From the NCBI GenBank assembly GCA_032622095.1, contig CP136069.1, positions 181,899,122 through 181,963,121 on the forward strand: DNA of 64,000 bases, written 5' to 3'. Shown one piece after another: positions 44,901-57,714 of the stretch; position 1 is the stretch's first letter, and each line of letters starts with the position of its first letter. The position numbers and the translations under genes were made by a program. A model generated the notes under the pieces. The model worked only from the letters and a program-made list of their open reading frames with translations, searched no databases and was not told the DNA's origin. The DNA comes from Siphonodentalium dalli (taxonomy: Eukaryota > Mollusca > Scaphopoda > Gadilida > Siphonodentaliidae).

Positions 44901-47467
44901 ACCTTTTCCCATATATATCCCGCTATTTGAAGAGACCTGGAAACCAAACAGCATCGAACCTCAATATATATAAACAACCCCAAAATTCCAAGAGAAAATA
45001 TTCATATAGGATTTCCAAAACTGAATACTGTACAACATGGTAATTAAGCCGGTTAGTTTCATTTATTCATGATTATAGTTATCTATACAGGAGTTTCGTT
45101 GTCTCACTATACGTATAATTGAGATGCCACGTGAAAATGTGCGTTCACAAGTGGGAACTGTATATATGCATCCAAATCAGAATGTTTCGTTTCATTTGAC
45201 TGCTTGATCTCCGGACTATATATACCGCATTAGTATGTCTTTATTATAGTGTGGACAATAGTGCGCCAGGGACTGGTCAAACATTTCACCTGCTACAATG
45301 TATCCCAGTAGCCGGTCTATAAATCTGGAACGAGCCAGGGGCCATTTTGGAAGCCATCTTAAGATATGTTGTCAAATGTGGCCTTTTGTTCCAAAAACGT
45401 ACTGTGCCCAATATGTGAATCAGATACACGTCGAACCCACCTTAGCCTTGAACTAATTTATGAGTATAATTATAGCCAACATGATTTCCATTATTCTTGG
45501 AATTTTCATTTCCACAAAGCCTATTTTAGCAGATGTTATACCATCAAGGTTCTTCCAACAATATTGTTTCTCTAAAAAAATATCCGTTTGGAGGGACGTT
45601 ATGATAAAAGCAGATGACATAAAACAGTGCAGAATGGGCACTATATATTTATTGATGGAAATGTTTAAAGTTTAAGAGCAGTTTGTTTAACATTTATATA
45701 TTATCTGAACATTGCATATGGAATAACTACTTAATCTTGCTTTAGCAGGGTTAATTTCAAGTATGACCAGTAGTAAAACAAGCTGATCTCAGGGAAGGAA
45801 TACCAACAGTAAATAATATTACTACAGATCTTGTGGAATGGAGATGTCTACTTTGACCACAAGATGTACCAACACAATATTTAATGAAGTCATACTGGAT
45901 TTTAACATAGTTATTGTTTCATTCAGTTTATTTCTCGATAACATTTTCAAGCAAATGCCATCATTTACTGATTTTCATCACTCTTATTGGGATTTAATAC
46001 TAAATCCACACATGAATGGGATAATCTCCTATTATAATCAACATAATAAATTAATTTGGGCCAGAAATGAGTGCAAAATATTATAATAGGAGATGGCCAC
46101 CTCAATACCAGGATATAATGTACATGCAGCCCCTCTTTAATTATCAGAACGAAGAAGTCATTTCAAATTTCCACATAATTTATTGTATATAATTTACAAT
46201 ACAAGTAAGCAATGAATATAAGACAAATTAAACAAACAGTGACTGGAACAAAAAAAAATAACACAGCCATTGTTCCTATGAAAAGGCAAAGAATGGACTT
46301 GGCAACTCTGTGCAACAGAATATGATGCACTTTACTGAAAATACTCAATTCGTTCTCTCAGATAAATACGCATAAACAATCTAATTTAAAATAATTGTTT
46401 TAAATTTGTGCTGTTCAAAACAAAAATGTTAAGAACACGATACTACATGCAAACTAGAACTAAATTCAAATATCATAGATTTTTGGTTAAAGACATATTA
46501 TGGACTTGTTCGAGTGCAATTTACTTAAAGTTAGTTGCTCTATGCCAACCTGGGAAATGTAGCATTCTACTAACATCAAAATTCGATAGAAATCGACCAT
46601 TCCACTCCATCTCAATTCGGGACACCACAATCAGCAATACACTAACGTAAACGATTTTGCAATCTAGCATCATTGCATTTAAGTAAAATATATAACAATG
46701 GCGTTGTGTGTTGTTAATTTGGATTAACATTAGTAAAAATGATACCTCATGTTGAGCATGATTATTCTCCATTTAAATTTGATCACCATACCAGAGTGTT
46801 TCATATCACTAAAGCATGTTTGGTTGAGAGCTACAAAACTGTCAATGTAAATATTATTCAGAGAATATATATGACTTTATTTCCTCCGTAAACGAAGATA
46901 TAGTGTAGCTTGAGTGACTATTCACTGCCCGCAACGGTTTTGTTAATAGATTGTAGATTATTACAAAAGTTGTTTTCTGTATTTATTACACATCCTTAAG
47001 TTGGATAAGTCTGAATTATGGTCTGACTACCATGATACTACAACTACCCTAATTTATTGTGATTTAAGTATACATTGATTTGATATTGTCTTTTAGTCAA
47101 TAACTAATATATAGGCTTATCAAAATACTGTTAAGTTAACTTTTACTAAAGGTACTGTATGTTCATAACAATCGATTATACATGAATTGTTGTATTCTCA
47201 GACAGCGCACTGTTTCCAGGAGCAAGATTTCTATTTGAATTTTACATAGGGGTTCTGTCAGTTGTTTTGGATATGTTAAAGACTAGAATTTGTGTTGACA
47301 CAATACAACTTGAGCATGTGGATTTCATTGTAGCCTTATAAGAGACAAACAAAAAGTAATGTTAAACTCTCAACACAAGTCAACTGTATACTCTTCTGTT
47401 TATCGAAGTAATGATGATATGCAAAGAACTAGATTTTAACTAGAGGTGGGCTGCCCCACGAATGATA
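44901..47467. other. AT-rich intergenic DNA, no gene
   Basis: ORFs up to 83 codons at 45366–46772 overlap on both strands and carry no domain. A GCCATTTTGGAAGCCATCTT word occurs at 45340–45359. A C-run of 15 lies at 47468–47482. Confidence 0.4.
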
Positions 47468-47502
47468 CCCCCCCCCCCCCCCTAGCAGTAGAGAAAAACT
47501 TC

Positions 47503-49728
47503 AATGAAAGTGTCAATGACACTGTAGCTCAACTTGGAAAGGGAATAATTTAATGTATTACAGTCAATGGAGCCATTAGGAATGTGGAAAGTTGAATATC
47601 TAATACATGTTTATAGACATGAAGAGAAAAGTAAAATCCAAGATGGCTGCTGGCGGCCTTGTTTTCGGCCGAATGACCCAAAAATGAGTCGTTCCCATCT
47701 ACATGTCATCATTAACATCCGTGACAAATTTTATGATGATCAGACTAAAGGTACGACGTGTAGCCCATGCTAAAGAATTTAGTCATACAAAGAGTAAAAT
47801 CCAAGATGGCTGCTGGTGGCCATGTTTTTGGGCCGAATGACCCCAAAATTACTTGTTCCCATCTACATATCAATATTATCATCCATGACAAATTTCATGA
47901 TCATCAGACAAACAGTAAGACCTGTGGCCCGTGCTAATGGATTAAAGTTTTAAATCAAAGATGGCCACTGGCGGCCATGTCTTTTGTCCGAATGACCCCA
48001 AAATAACTCGTTCCCATCTACATTCCAATTTCAACAAAGGATTTAGTCATACAAAGAGTAAAATCCAAGATGGCTGCTGGCGACCATGTTTTTTAGCCGA
48101 ATGACCCCAAAATTACTCGTTCCCATCTACATGTCATTGTTAATATCCATGACAAATTTTATGATGATCAGACTAAAGGTACGACCTGCAGCCCGTGCTA
48201 AAGAATTTAGTCATACAAAGAGTAAAATCGAAGATGGCTGCCGGCGGCCATGTTTATTGGCCGAATGACCCCAAAATTACTCGTTCCCATCTACATGTCA
48301 ATATTATCATCCATGACAAATTTCATGGTGATCAGACGAACAGTACGACCTGTGGCCCGTGCTAATGGATTAAATTTTGAAATCCAAGATGGCTGCTGGC
48401 GACCATGTTTTTTGTCCGAATAACCCCAAAATGACTCGTTCCCATCTACATTCCAATTTCAACAACCATGACAAATTTTATGATGATCAGACTAAAGGTA
48501 CGACCTGTAGCCCGTGCTAAAGGATTTAGTCATACAAAGAGTAAAATCCAAGATGGCTGCTGGCGGCCATGTTTTTCAGCCGAATGACCCCAAAATGACT
48601 CGTTCCCATCTACATGTCATTATTAACATTCTTGACAAATTTTATGATGATCAGACTAAAAGTAGGACCTGTAGCCCGTGCTAAAGGATTTAGTCATACA
48701 AAGAGTAAAATCCAAGATGGCTGCTGGCGGCCATGTTTATTGGCCGAATGACCCCAAAATTACTCGTTCCCATCTACATGTCATTGTTAATATCCATGAC
48801 AAATTTTATGATGATCAGACTAAAGGTACGACCTGCAGCCCGTGCTAAAGAATTTAGTCATACAAAGAGTAAAATCGAAGATGGCTGCTGGCGGCCATGT
48901 TTATTGGCCGAATGACCCCAAAATTACTCGTTCCCATCTACATGTCAATATTATCATCCATGAGAAATTTCATGGTGATCAGACGAACAGTACGACCTGT
49001 GGCCCGTGGTAATGGATTAAATTTTGAAATCCAAGATGGCCACTGGCGGCCATGTTTTTTGTCCGAATGACCCCAAAATGACTCGTTCCCATCTACATTC
49101 AAATTTTAACAGCCATGACAAATTTTATGATGATCAGACTAAAGGTACGACCTGTAGCCCGTGCTAAAGGATTTAGTCATACAAAGAGTAAAATACAAGA
49201 TGGCTGCTGGCGGCCATGTTTTTTGGCTGAATGACCCCAAAATGACTCGTTCCCATCTACATGTCATTATTAACATTCTTGAAAAAATTTATGATGATCA
49301 GACTAAAAGTACGACCTGTAGCCCGTGCTAAAGAATTTAGTCATACAAAGAGTAAAATCCAAGATGGCTGCTGGCGGCCATGTTTTGGGGCTGAATGACC
49401 CCAAAATTACTCGTTCCCATCTACATGTTAATATTAACATCCATGACAAATTTCATGAAGATCAGACAAACAGTACGGCCTGTAGCCCGTGCTAATGGAT
49501 TGAATTTTGAAATCCAATATGGCCACTGGCGGCCATGTTTTTTTTCCGAATGACCCCAAAATTAATTATTCTGGTCTAAATGTTGATGTCAACAGCTATG
49601 ACAAATTTCATAATGATCTGACGAAAGGTACGACCTGTAGCCTGCATTGTTGACGCCTTACGTACACACGGACGACGGACGACAAAGCCATGGCAATAGC
49701 TCAAACTTTACAAAGTAAAGTTGAGCTA
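47503..49728 (+). mobile_element. Core-repeat mobile element, copy 1, with about 13 units of 160 bp
   Basis: The leader (47503–47640, AATGAAAGTGTCAATGACAC then TAGCTCAACTTGGAAAGGG) precedes tandem units of about 160 bp containing AAGATGGCTGCTGGCGGCCA, TGACCCCAAAATGACTCGTT and CATCTACATGTCATTATTAA. It ends with AAAGTTGAGCTA at 49728. TAGCTCAACTT (47525–47535) and AAGTTGAGCTA (49718–49728) are 11-bp inverted ends. The leader and ends are shared by other copies (62239, 54085, 57020). Units fall into three classes. The architecture (conserved ends around about 160-bp core repeats) is that described for bivalve 'pearl' and Helentron-associated elements; this assignment is inference. Confidence 0.7.
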
Positions 49729-49740
49729 ATAAAAATGGCC

Positions 49741-50000
49741 CACTCAGCCTATGTGCAATGTTTTTAAACAATTTACCAAAAAATGTAATCTGCATGTTGC
49801 GAAAATGCTGTAAGTAAAAAAAAGATGATAACTCCGCAAAACGATTGAAAAAACCTCACTTTCGAATGTGCACAGGATCATATGGTACCAACTATCTGTG
49901 CTAAGTTTTAAATAATTTGACCGAAAAATGCTGGAATAAAAGATCAGGAAAAAGTTGAGTTGATCGAGATGGACAGACAAGTATACCAAGTCTTTTTGGG
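49741..50000 (-). repeat. Dispersed repeat D (copy)
   Basis: Shares with 50690–50945, 58560–58770 and the inverted 28906–29115 the words AATAACTCC, AGACCTCA, AGGTGCACAGG, CCATGGTACCAAATATCTGT and GTTGGAATAAAAG. No coding content; spurious ORFs arise in each copy. Class unknown; the copies end near GGACGGACGG or GGACAGACAA strings. Confidence 0.6.
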
Positions 50001-50689
50001 CCACAACAACTTGGGATATTGTTTGGGATGATGCGGTTTTTAGACCAGGTCCCATCACGAAATTTGCTAATCTATAATGGACTGATATTCAAAAGACTTA
50101 CAACATGTATATGTGGAGTGCAGGCATTCACGTGAACCTCTGACTGATTAAACATCTCACATGTCCGCGATGAATCTTCAAAATGATATATCATATACGA
50201 TTATACCGTGAAAGAAAAAGGCAAAATGAAGATATCATTATTTAATATGTTGTGCAAATGCATTTTCTGATAGCATGACAAATCAGAATAATCTGAAGCA
50301 ACGCTTTGTTTGCTTATAAATCTTGTTGCTTTGACATTCTGATGGCGTCTGATATCACCATGCGTGTTTGTGAAAGGCTGTCCTCTATATTCATATACGT
50401 AAATCTTCCATTTGATCGAATACAAAAACATACAAGCAAGATAACTCCCACCAACCCAAGAGTCTGGGTGGGAGTAACGGGAGGAGATTTGATCCAAAAA
50501 CTGCATCAACTCAACCGACATCACAAGCTGATGTGTGCCAAGATAACTTGGTCTAACGGACATGTTGAAACATATTGACCCCCAAAACTTGTTACAGGGG
50601 GGGGGGGGTGTATAATCAAAAGTACTTTGCACAATATATCCTCATCACCCCAAACACACATTTATATATATATATTTATGTAGGAATAA
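50001..50689. other. Intergenic DNA with a G-run
   Basis: Overlapping ORFs at 50201–50632 and 50306–50578 on opposite strands lack domains. CACACACA- and TA-rich words and a G10 run at 50598–50608 are present. Confidence 0.35.
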
Positions 50690-50945
50690 AGCTCAGACAA
50701 AATTGTGCATTTTGAGAATATTTTCTAAGTAGAAAAAGGGGAATAACTCCACATAAATAAAAATCGAGCAGACCTCATTATTGCAGGTGCACAGGTACCC
50801 ATGGTACCAAATATCTGTGCTAAGATTCCAATGAATTGACTGCAAAATGTTGGAATAAAATGTTTGAAAAATGCTCGGAACATCTGTTATGTGTTGAAAC
50901 GAATGAAGCAAAATTTGGGCCAAATTTTCTAGTCGGACATTAACT
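50690..50945 (-). repeat. Dispersed repeat D (second copy)
   Basis: Contains GAATAACTCCACATAAATAA, GCAGACCTCATTATTGCAGG and GTACCAAATATCTGTGCTAA, with the same order as the other copies. A TATTGGGCACACCGACTAAAGG-like stretch after it recurs at 51205–51255. Confidence 0.6.
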
Positions 50946-53384
50946 GGACACACCGACCAAAGGAATTTTCTGAGGGGACATCCATTTATCAATCTATTAG
51001 CTATTTATCTATCTAATAGATGACCCAAATTTCCACCACATGTCATTATCAAGCTGTGGCTAAAATATATATTTCATGTTATTCACACTGTAATGCCTGT
51101 TTTGTTCAAGAAGAGTTATGGTTCAGTTTTACACATCACCTGACATGATCAGATTATATCAAAAGTTACAGGCATTGGAATAGCAAATTTTGGTCAAATT
51201 TCTGGTCAGACATTTATTGGGCACACCGACTAAAGGAATTTTCTGAGGGGACAGCCATTTTTCATTGGTCATACTCATCAAGACTTATTTTTCATGTAGA
51301 TTTTGATTATTTCAACCCATTAAAGATGTTCTTATGGCACTATGTAGTTAGATAGCTGCCAAGAAAGTAAGAAGCGTAATTTGTCCCAAGGTCGCCAAAA
51401 TGGAAGAGAAATTATGTTTCCCATTTTCAAGAGCAGATTCTTTGATGAGTTGAATTGAAATATACCAGAAATTGATCCAATGTAAGTCTCAAAGAATGTT
51501 AAAGACAAAAACGGGCTGTACTCTATGATCTGATGGTAAATTGTTTCAGTCCATGTCTGCGGGTATATCCAGTAAATTACCGACCAGAAATATTGGCCAG
51601 AATTAGTCTGCTGTGATGCCTGTAAATTTTGGTACAATCAACTGATGAAGTCGGTGATAAGCCAAAATGAACTATAGTCATTCAGGGCCAAACACATGTT
51701 TAGTTTGAATACAATTATAAAAAAAAATTAGTCACAGCTTGACAAGTGGTAATTTGGGTCATCTGATATACATGTGTTTGTGGGGTCTATTGTGCCAAAT
51801 ACCTGTGAATATAATATACCTCAAGAATGTTCCAAGATATTAGATGGTTCTGATATATACAATAATTTCTTGACAGATATATAGTGACATTTTTTCACGA
51901 TATGGACCAAAGGAATAAAGATGGGATTTTTTTCAAAATAGATAACTTTGTGAATATGTTTACATAGTTTCAGAGTGCCAAACATCAGGCGAGTTTTTGC
52001 TTTTTCAATCGAGACAAAGATGTCGTCTTTCTTCTTAAAAAAATGAACGATCCTCCCTCAACATCACCACCATCTCTGAACTGGACACAGCTTGAACAGG
52101 TTGCCTTTGCCTTTCCATACCCAATTCCTGAATATAATATGCCCCTCAACTCAGCACGATGGAATATATCTGTTTAATTAACATTATTACTTTTGCCAAG
52201 TGTTCTGGTCATCTTTGTTCCACTGAAATAGAAATCATACCAATAATTAGCATTGCAAATTTCTCCAGTCTCTAATTCTCAGAAATTAGCTTTATACAGT
52301 GAATTTTCACAACTCGTTGAGTTATAAGAACCAAAATAATTTCAAACTTTCAGGTGAATTGGTCAGTTGTAATCTCAAAACCGAGAATATATAACTTTTT
52401 GTATAAGTTGTCATATTACATATGTATAGAAACAATAGCCTCACAATCAAGTCACTAATTTCTAAAGGCCTATTCAGATGGTGACGATGCGACTCCTGCA
52501 TCAACATGCAATAAAATCAAAGTTAATATCACTGACGAATTTACATGTGTCACAAGCATCAATCGCCAGAATTTTATGTGTTCAAATTGAGTGACACAAT
52601 GTTCTTTATGTGACTTGAAATTTATGTTTAAGTTTAACTTACGAAGACACCGTGATGTACTGAACTCAGAAGAATATTTGCAGGGTTAGCGCTGCCACTT
52701 GCCAATGGCAAAAATAGTTCACATTTGGCAAAAAATATTTTCATTCGGCGAAAGTTGTGACAAGTCACTTTTCAATTCCTCCAGAAAGTTAAAAAAATTG
52801 GTCAATCAATACCATTCATTTCAGGAAACTCTTACAACATAATTATGTTACTTATGTTTTATAAAGTTTGAGACAAGTTTACACCTATATTAAGATGCAG
52901 TTAACTCAAAGCATTAGTATCGATGGTTGGAAGGATTACAAGTATTTAGTGTGGTGGTGGTGCTTACATAGTTAATCCTCATGTAATGTGCCCATTTATG
53001 ATGAAGCAATCATTGTAGCATTGTATTGTTCGATGATTAGATTATTGTTGTATGATACCACAATTGAGATGTGTGTATAATTAACTAACTGCTTGTCTAT
53101 CAAACCGCGAGTGTCGAAACATAGGACAGAAGGTTGCAGAGAAGGATACTATCAGGTATAGCATTTGGCAAGTGCTGAAATAATTTGGCAAAAATATTTT
53201 CATTTGTCAATTTCTTGGAGGAAGATCAATAAATATTGCAAAGATTGAAAATTAGATGGAGATATTAATTCCTGAAATGAGCGGTAGGAATAGCTGCCTA
53301 ACTAATGCATATATGTATGGAGTTCAGTTTTATGGAAATAAAAATTAATTTGCTTGTCAACACGGTGAACATGTTTGCTGACTC
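50946..53384. other. Intergenic DNA, no supported gene
   Basis: TGGACACACCGACCAAAGGA at 50945–50965 returns at about 51219–51240, a partial duplication. A minus-strand segment near 52030–52150 has open frames but no phase-compatible continuation of the transposase-like gene, so I do not call it. Otherwise nothing recognised. Confidence 0.35.
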
Positions 53385-54105
53385 TGGACCCAAAAATGAC
53401 TCTTTCCCATCTACATTCCAATTTCAATGACCCCACTATGACTCGTTCCAATTTACATGTCATTATTAACATCCATGTCAAATTTTATGATTATCAAACT
53501 AAAGAGACGACCTGTAGCTTAAACGATTTAGTCATACAAAGAGTAAAATCCAAGATGGCTGCTGGTGGCCATGTTTTATGGCCGAATGACCCCAAAATGA
53601 CTCGTTCCCATCTACATGTCATTATTAACATTAATGATAAATTTTATGATGATCAGACTAAAGGTACAAACTGTAGCCCGTGCTAAAGGATTTAGTCATA
53701 CAAATAGTAAATTTCAAGATGGCTGCTGGCGGCCATGTTTTTCGGACGATTAACCCCAAAATGACTTGTTCCCATCTACATCTCATTGTTAACATCCATG
53801 ACAAAATTTATGATGATCAGACTCAAGGTACGACCTGTAGCCTGTGCTAAAGGGTTTAGTCACACAGAGTAAAATCCACGATGGCTGCTGGTGGCCATGT
53901 TTTTTTTCCGAATGACCCCAAAATGATTTGTTCCCATCTACATGTCGATATCAACATCCATGACAAATTTCATTATAATCGGACCAAAGATACAAACTCT
54001 AGTCCATGCTAAAACGAATCACATACGCACACACGCATACACACACAGACGACATATACCAAGCTATGGCAATAGCTCAAACTTTAAAAAGTAAAGTTGA
54101 GCTAA
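53385..54105 (+). mobile_element. Core-repeat mobile element, 5'-truncated copy
   Basis: About four units of the 160-bp core repeat (AAGATGGCTGCTGG at 53553, 53718 and 53879) followed by the same 3' end: (AC)n-rich spacer, CCATGGCAATAGCTCAAAC-like sequence and AGTAAAGTTGAGCTA at about 54083–54097. The leader is missing. Confidence 0.65.
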
Positions 54106-54177
54106 AAAATGATGAGCCGCCCGCCCCTATATTCTTGCAATTCACCAAAAACAAAGGACTTTTTTTTTTGGCCTTAC

Positions 54178-54290
54178 CTTCCACACTGATATGAGAGGCG
54201 ATGAGCCAGTTGAACCACTCGTCCATCCAATTTAGTAAAATCCTTCAGCAAACTGGGCACCATTCTATTCATAGTAACGGCAAATGAGAT
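54178..54290 (-). CDS. DUF4218/TNP2-type transposase-like gene, exon D
   Basis: Minus-strand exon between TATTTTTCAG and AAG|GTAAGG. Starts on a codon boundary (after exon C's terminal AGT CAG) and ends with two bases. Encodes ISFAVTMNRMVPSLLKDFTK, then LDGRVVQLAHRLSYQCG. By position it follows the GTRHV-x-x-Q motif of DUF4218 proteins, where a moderately conserved helix occurs. The next exon downstream is not identified. Confidence 0.6.
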
Positions 54291-55410
54291 CTGAAAAATA
54301 TACAAATAGCGATGTAAAATTTTGTTTCAATATTTCAACCCAAGATAAAGTATATTAAAATATATCTGGTATCTGAACAAAACAAGGGATTACATAAAAG
54401 TATAGGGATGAACATTCCACCATGTGATCACAACAATCAAGCAAACAAGGGGTACGCATCTAAGATGCTTTTGTCGAGTTTTTTGGCAGTCGAAACAAAC
54501 TTCTACCAATAAGGTGCACAACCCCTGGGAAAAAAAGTTGGACAGTGGTATATTATTGCAATAGACCTATATACCAAATATCAATTGAATCTGTTAATAT
54601 TTCATTGAGTTATCGCACGAACAGTGATAAAATTGTGATTAAATTAGACAAACTAAGACCCATAACTCCGGAACTTTTTTTAGGACAAACCAGGTTTTCG
54701 AACTCATCAAAGATATTGTTGCAATAGACTCATATACCAAATATTGTTAAAATCGGTTAATATTTCATCGAGTTATCGCGCTATCGGTGATAAAATTGCT
54801 AAAAATAGACAAACTAAGACCCATAACTCCGCGAAAAAAATTTGGACAAACCTGGTTTTCGAACTCGCCCGAGATATTGTTGCAGGAGACTCATAACCAA
54901 ATATTGTTGAATTGGTTAATATTTGCGTGAGTTATCGCGCTATCGGTGAAAAACTTAACTAAAAACCATCTAAGATGGATAACTCTTGTAAAAAAGTTCG
55001 GACATGACTCATTTTCTACAGGCAGTAAATAGTCATTGGGAGCAACTGCCATACCAATATGTTTTTGAATCCGTTCACAAATGTCAAAGTTATAAGACAT
55101 TCTTTAGGTCCGCCCGCCCGCCAACCGTCCCTCGCCAAACCATAAGAGAAGTTTTTGAAAAACTCAACTAAAAACTATTGACAAAACATCATTCTGAATA
55201 GCAAATTATCTACAACCCCTAATTCAGTCTACAGTACATTTAAAATACAGTTCCTACATTGTACCGGTATGCCTCCTTTTTCTGACTTTAATCAATGTTC
55301 ACACTTTTCAAAAGTTGAACTGACATTCATTCTTGTCAGTATTTCTGAGATGCACTGTTACCTTCATTAAGTGGATATACTACCTGAATTTTGAAGAATT
55401 ATATAAAACA

Positions 55411-56041
55411 TTAAAGGGGTACTGTATGCCAATTTCAATAAATTGCAATCTAATATCAATATTATATTTTAAAATAAAGTATTTTGAGTCAACGATGTCT
55501 ACTGAAAACGTTCCGGTTAACAGGCCATCATAAAAGTCAAATTGAATTATTTAATATAAATGAATTTATGGCTGGAGTCATAAAATGGTGAATTATGCCA
55601 ATACGAGTTACCGTTCTTGAAATCTCACATGTTGGGTGTCTTTGATCGACGGCCGTTTACGACGAACATTATTGAGTTGCGAACAAAACATGTTACATGC
55701 AAAAGGAAGTCCCGCTATAACCAATTTGGAAAAAAAGAGAAGAAACAAGATTCATAAAGCGTCAATTATTTTCATAGGGGGTGAGATTGTTCGATGGACT
55801 AGATTGCGGGCATCAATTGAACTTCCGGTTCATCCTGCAACCTGCGTCTTCTCCGGTGACGGTCAAAAACATGGCGCGTAGTTTGAAATCGTAATATTTT
55901 TATTTCCAAGATCAATATTTTCGTCGCTAAATTAGGTTTATACGAAACTCATATAACACGAACACAATCTAACTTGAAAGTTATGTCAATGGGAGTAAAT
56001 ATAAAAAAAAATGCCTATCTCTGTGTACAGTACCTCTTTAA
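55411..56041. mobile_element. TTAA-flanked MITE, T2/Kolobok-like
   Basis: TTAA at 55411–55414 and 56038–56041. The left end reads AGGGGTACTGTA and the right end TACAGTACCTCTT, an inverted repeat with one difference. The TTAAAGG-type terminus matches the T2 MITE/Kolobok pattern described in Xenopus and other animals. The interior has no long ORF related to a transposase. Lies in an intron of the transposase-like gene. Confidence 0.6.
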
Positions 56042-56094
56042 GATAAGCACACTATATCTTCAAAGTCGATTACAATTGTCATATTTGATTCAAA

Positions 56095-57045
56095 CAGATA
56101 TTCTGATATGATTCACACGTTTGATCAAGATGGCATCAGGATGTGACCTGTATGACGTGCCACAGGAATTAGTCATACAAAGGGTAATATCCAAGATGAC
56201 TGCTATGTTTTTACTGTTTAACAGAATCTGAATAAATTTGATATCTCCCATATTCAGGTTTCCCGAAGTTCTATATGAAGTTTGGAGAGGATTGGATCAG
56301 GGATGTGGCGTGCATGGTGTACCGAAGGATTTAGTCAAGCAAAGAGTAAAATTTATGATTGGTGCAGGTGGCCATATCTTTCAACAAAATTCAGGAAAAA
56401 TTGACAATGCCAATTGAGAAGGCACCCCGATGTTCTATATCAAGTTTTGTGAAATGAGATGAAGGATGTGGCAAGAGTAAAATTCAAGTTGGCTGTCCAT
56501 GGCCATGTTTTTCATAAAATGTTATTCAAATTTAATAGCTCCCATCTGGAAGTCACCCCGAAGGTCCACATGATGTTTAGTAATAGTTGGATGAGGGATG
56601 TAGTCTTCGGCTGTGTCAAAGGGAATATAATCCAAGGTGGCCACCAGGGACCATGATTTTGAATGTTTTTCTGGTGGTAACCAAAAAGATCCATATGAAA
56701 TTCGGGATTGATCAGATGAGGGATGTGGACTGTATTATTTAGTCATGCAGAGTAAAATCCTAGATGGCTGCCGGCAGCATGTTTTTATAAAAAAAAAACA
56801 TAAAAATTTGATAGCTCCCATCTAGAGGTGATCGTATACATCCCTGTAAATAGTGAAAAATTTCTCCAATAGATGTGGGGTACAGGGTGTATCAATTTGA
56901 AAAAAATGAAGGGTCCTCTTGGACATCCCTATGAATTTTCAGGTGAGAGATATGGCGTGCTGAAGAAAATTGTTGACAGATGCATGCACAGCAAAAACCC
57001 ATGGCAACAGCTCAAACTTGAATTTGTGAAGTTGAGCTAGCCTAA
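56095..57045 (+). mobile_element. Diverged core-repeat mobile element
   Basis: Five or so degraded units (ATTTAGTCAxxCAxAGAGTAA, CAAGATGGCTG, GATGTGGxxTGTATGGTGTG) end in CCCATGGCAACAGCTCAAAC and AGTTGAGCTAGCC (twice, about 57021 and 57060). Much more diverged than the 47.5- and 62-kb copies, so it is older. Confidence 0.5.
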
Positions 57046-57556
57046 AACTTGAATTTGTGAAGTTGAGCTAGCCTAATAAATGTGAAACAACGCATTTAAA
57101 CATTCATTTTTAATGGTAATCACCCATACAAATTTAATTTAGATGCTATAACAAATTGATATTGACCAAAATTATTTTCAAGAGAACAAAGAATGGTGAA
57201 CATCCACACCAAATTTCAGTGAACCACGTCTGAGATATCTGTTCAGGCAGACACAAAAAGACTTCCAGAAAATCAAAAGTAAGGCCCCTCTTTTCAAAGA
57301 AGTCATGAAGGTGAAACTTCATACAAAATTTCATTCAGAACTGATGACCAATGGCTGAAATATATGCCCGGATAGACAGTCAGACAATGAAAATCAACTA
57401 TACCCTCAATTTTTTTTCAAAAAAGTTGCAAACAGTGGTGGTAAACTCATCATTTGTTTCAGTACTTTACCTGATGGTAGGAAAAGATACTGCTATTTTC
57501 ATAGGTCAATCCGATTCCATGCATGCATTTTATTGATCTTGTAATATGAAACATAC

Positions 57557-57714
57557 CTGACTGTTCACATGTCTTGATCCGTGCACCAGGTGCTTCAACT
57601 CGGCATTCATGGACTCGAATGCATAGCAGGAAAAGTGGAAGAGTGGCCCATACATTTTGACAAAATCTGGTATATGCCTTAATAGGTGCAGATTCATTGT
57701 CTGTGAACGATCAC
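57557..57714 (-). CDS. DUF4218/TNP2-type transposase-like gene, exon C
   Basis: Minus-strand exon between TTCATTTCAG and CAG|GTATGT. Two leading bases fit the one-base end of exon B. Encodes DRSQTMNLHLLRHIPDFVKM, YGPLFHFSCYAFESMNAELK and HLVHGSRHVNSQ. This N-x-H-L-L-x-H-x-x-D-x-V-x-x-x-GP-L-x-x-x-S-x-F-x-FE-x-MN-x-x-LK-x-x-x-H-G-x-R motif is the hallmark of the DUF4218 region that follows the TNP2 transposase domain in CACTA-like proteins of animals. Highest-confidence exon of this gene. Confidence 0.8.

Larger units (their letters stand above)
54291..57556. other. Intron C–D with tandem repeats, a MITE and a diverged core-repeat element
   Basis: 54545–55110 holds three or four diverged copies of a unit of about 165 bp (ACCAAATAT, GTTAATATTTCATCGAGTTA, AAGACCCATAACTCC). 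The MITE at 55411–56041 and the element at 56095–57045 are listed separately. 57060–57540 is plain AT-rich sequence. Confidence 0.5.

Noticed and set aside
47567-49000. Several 60–70-codon ORFs of near-identical sequence (also at 53375, 62320, 63034, 63674)
   Set aside because: They recur with the 160-bp core repeat in a fixed frame, and their length is set by the unit rather than by coding.
52030-52150. Possible further downstream exon of the transposase-like gene on the minus strand
   Set aside because: The frames that fit the two-base end of exon D are stopped; the open frame does not fit the phase.
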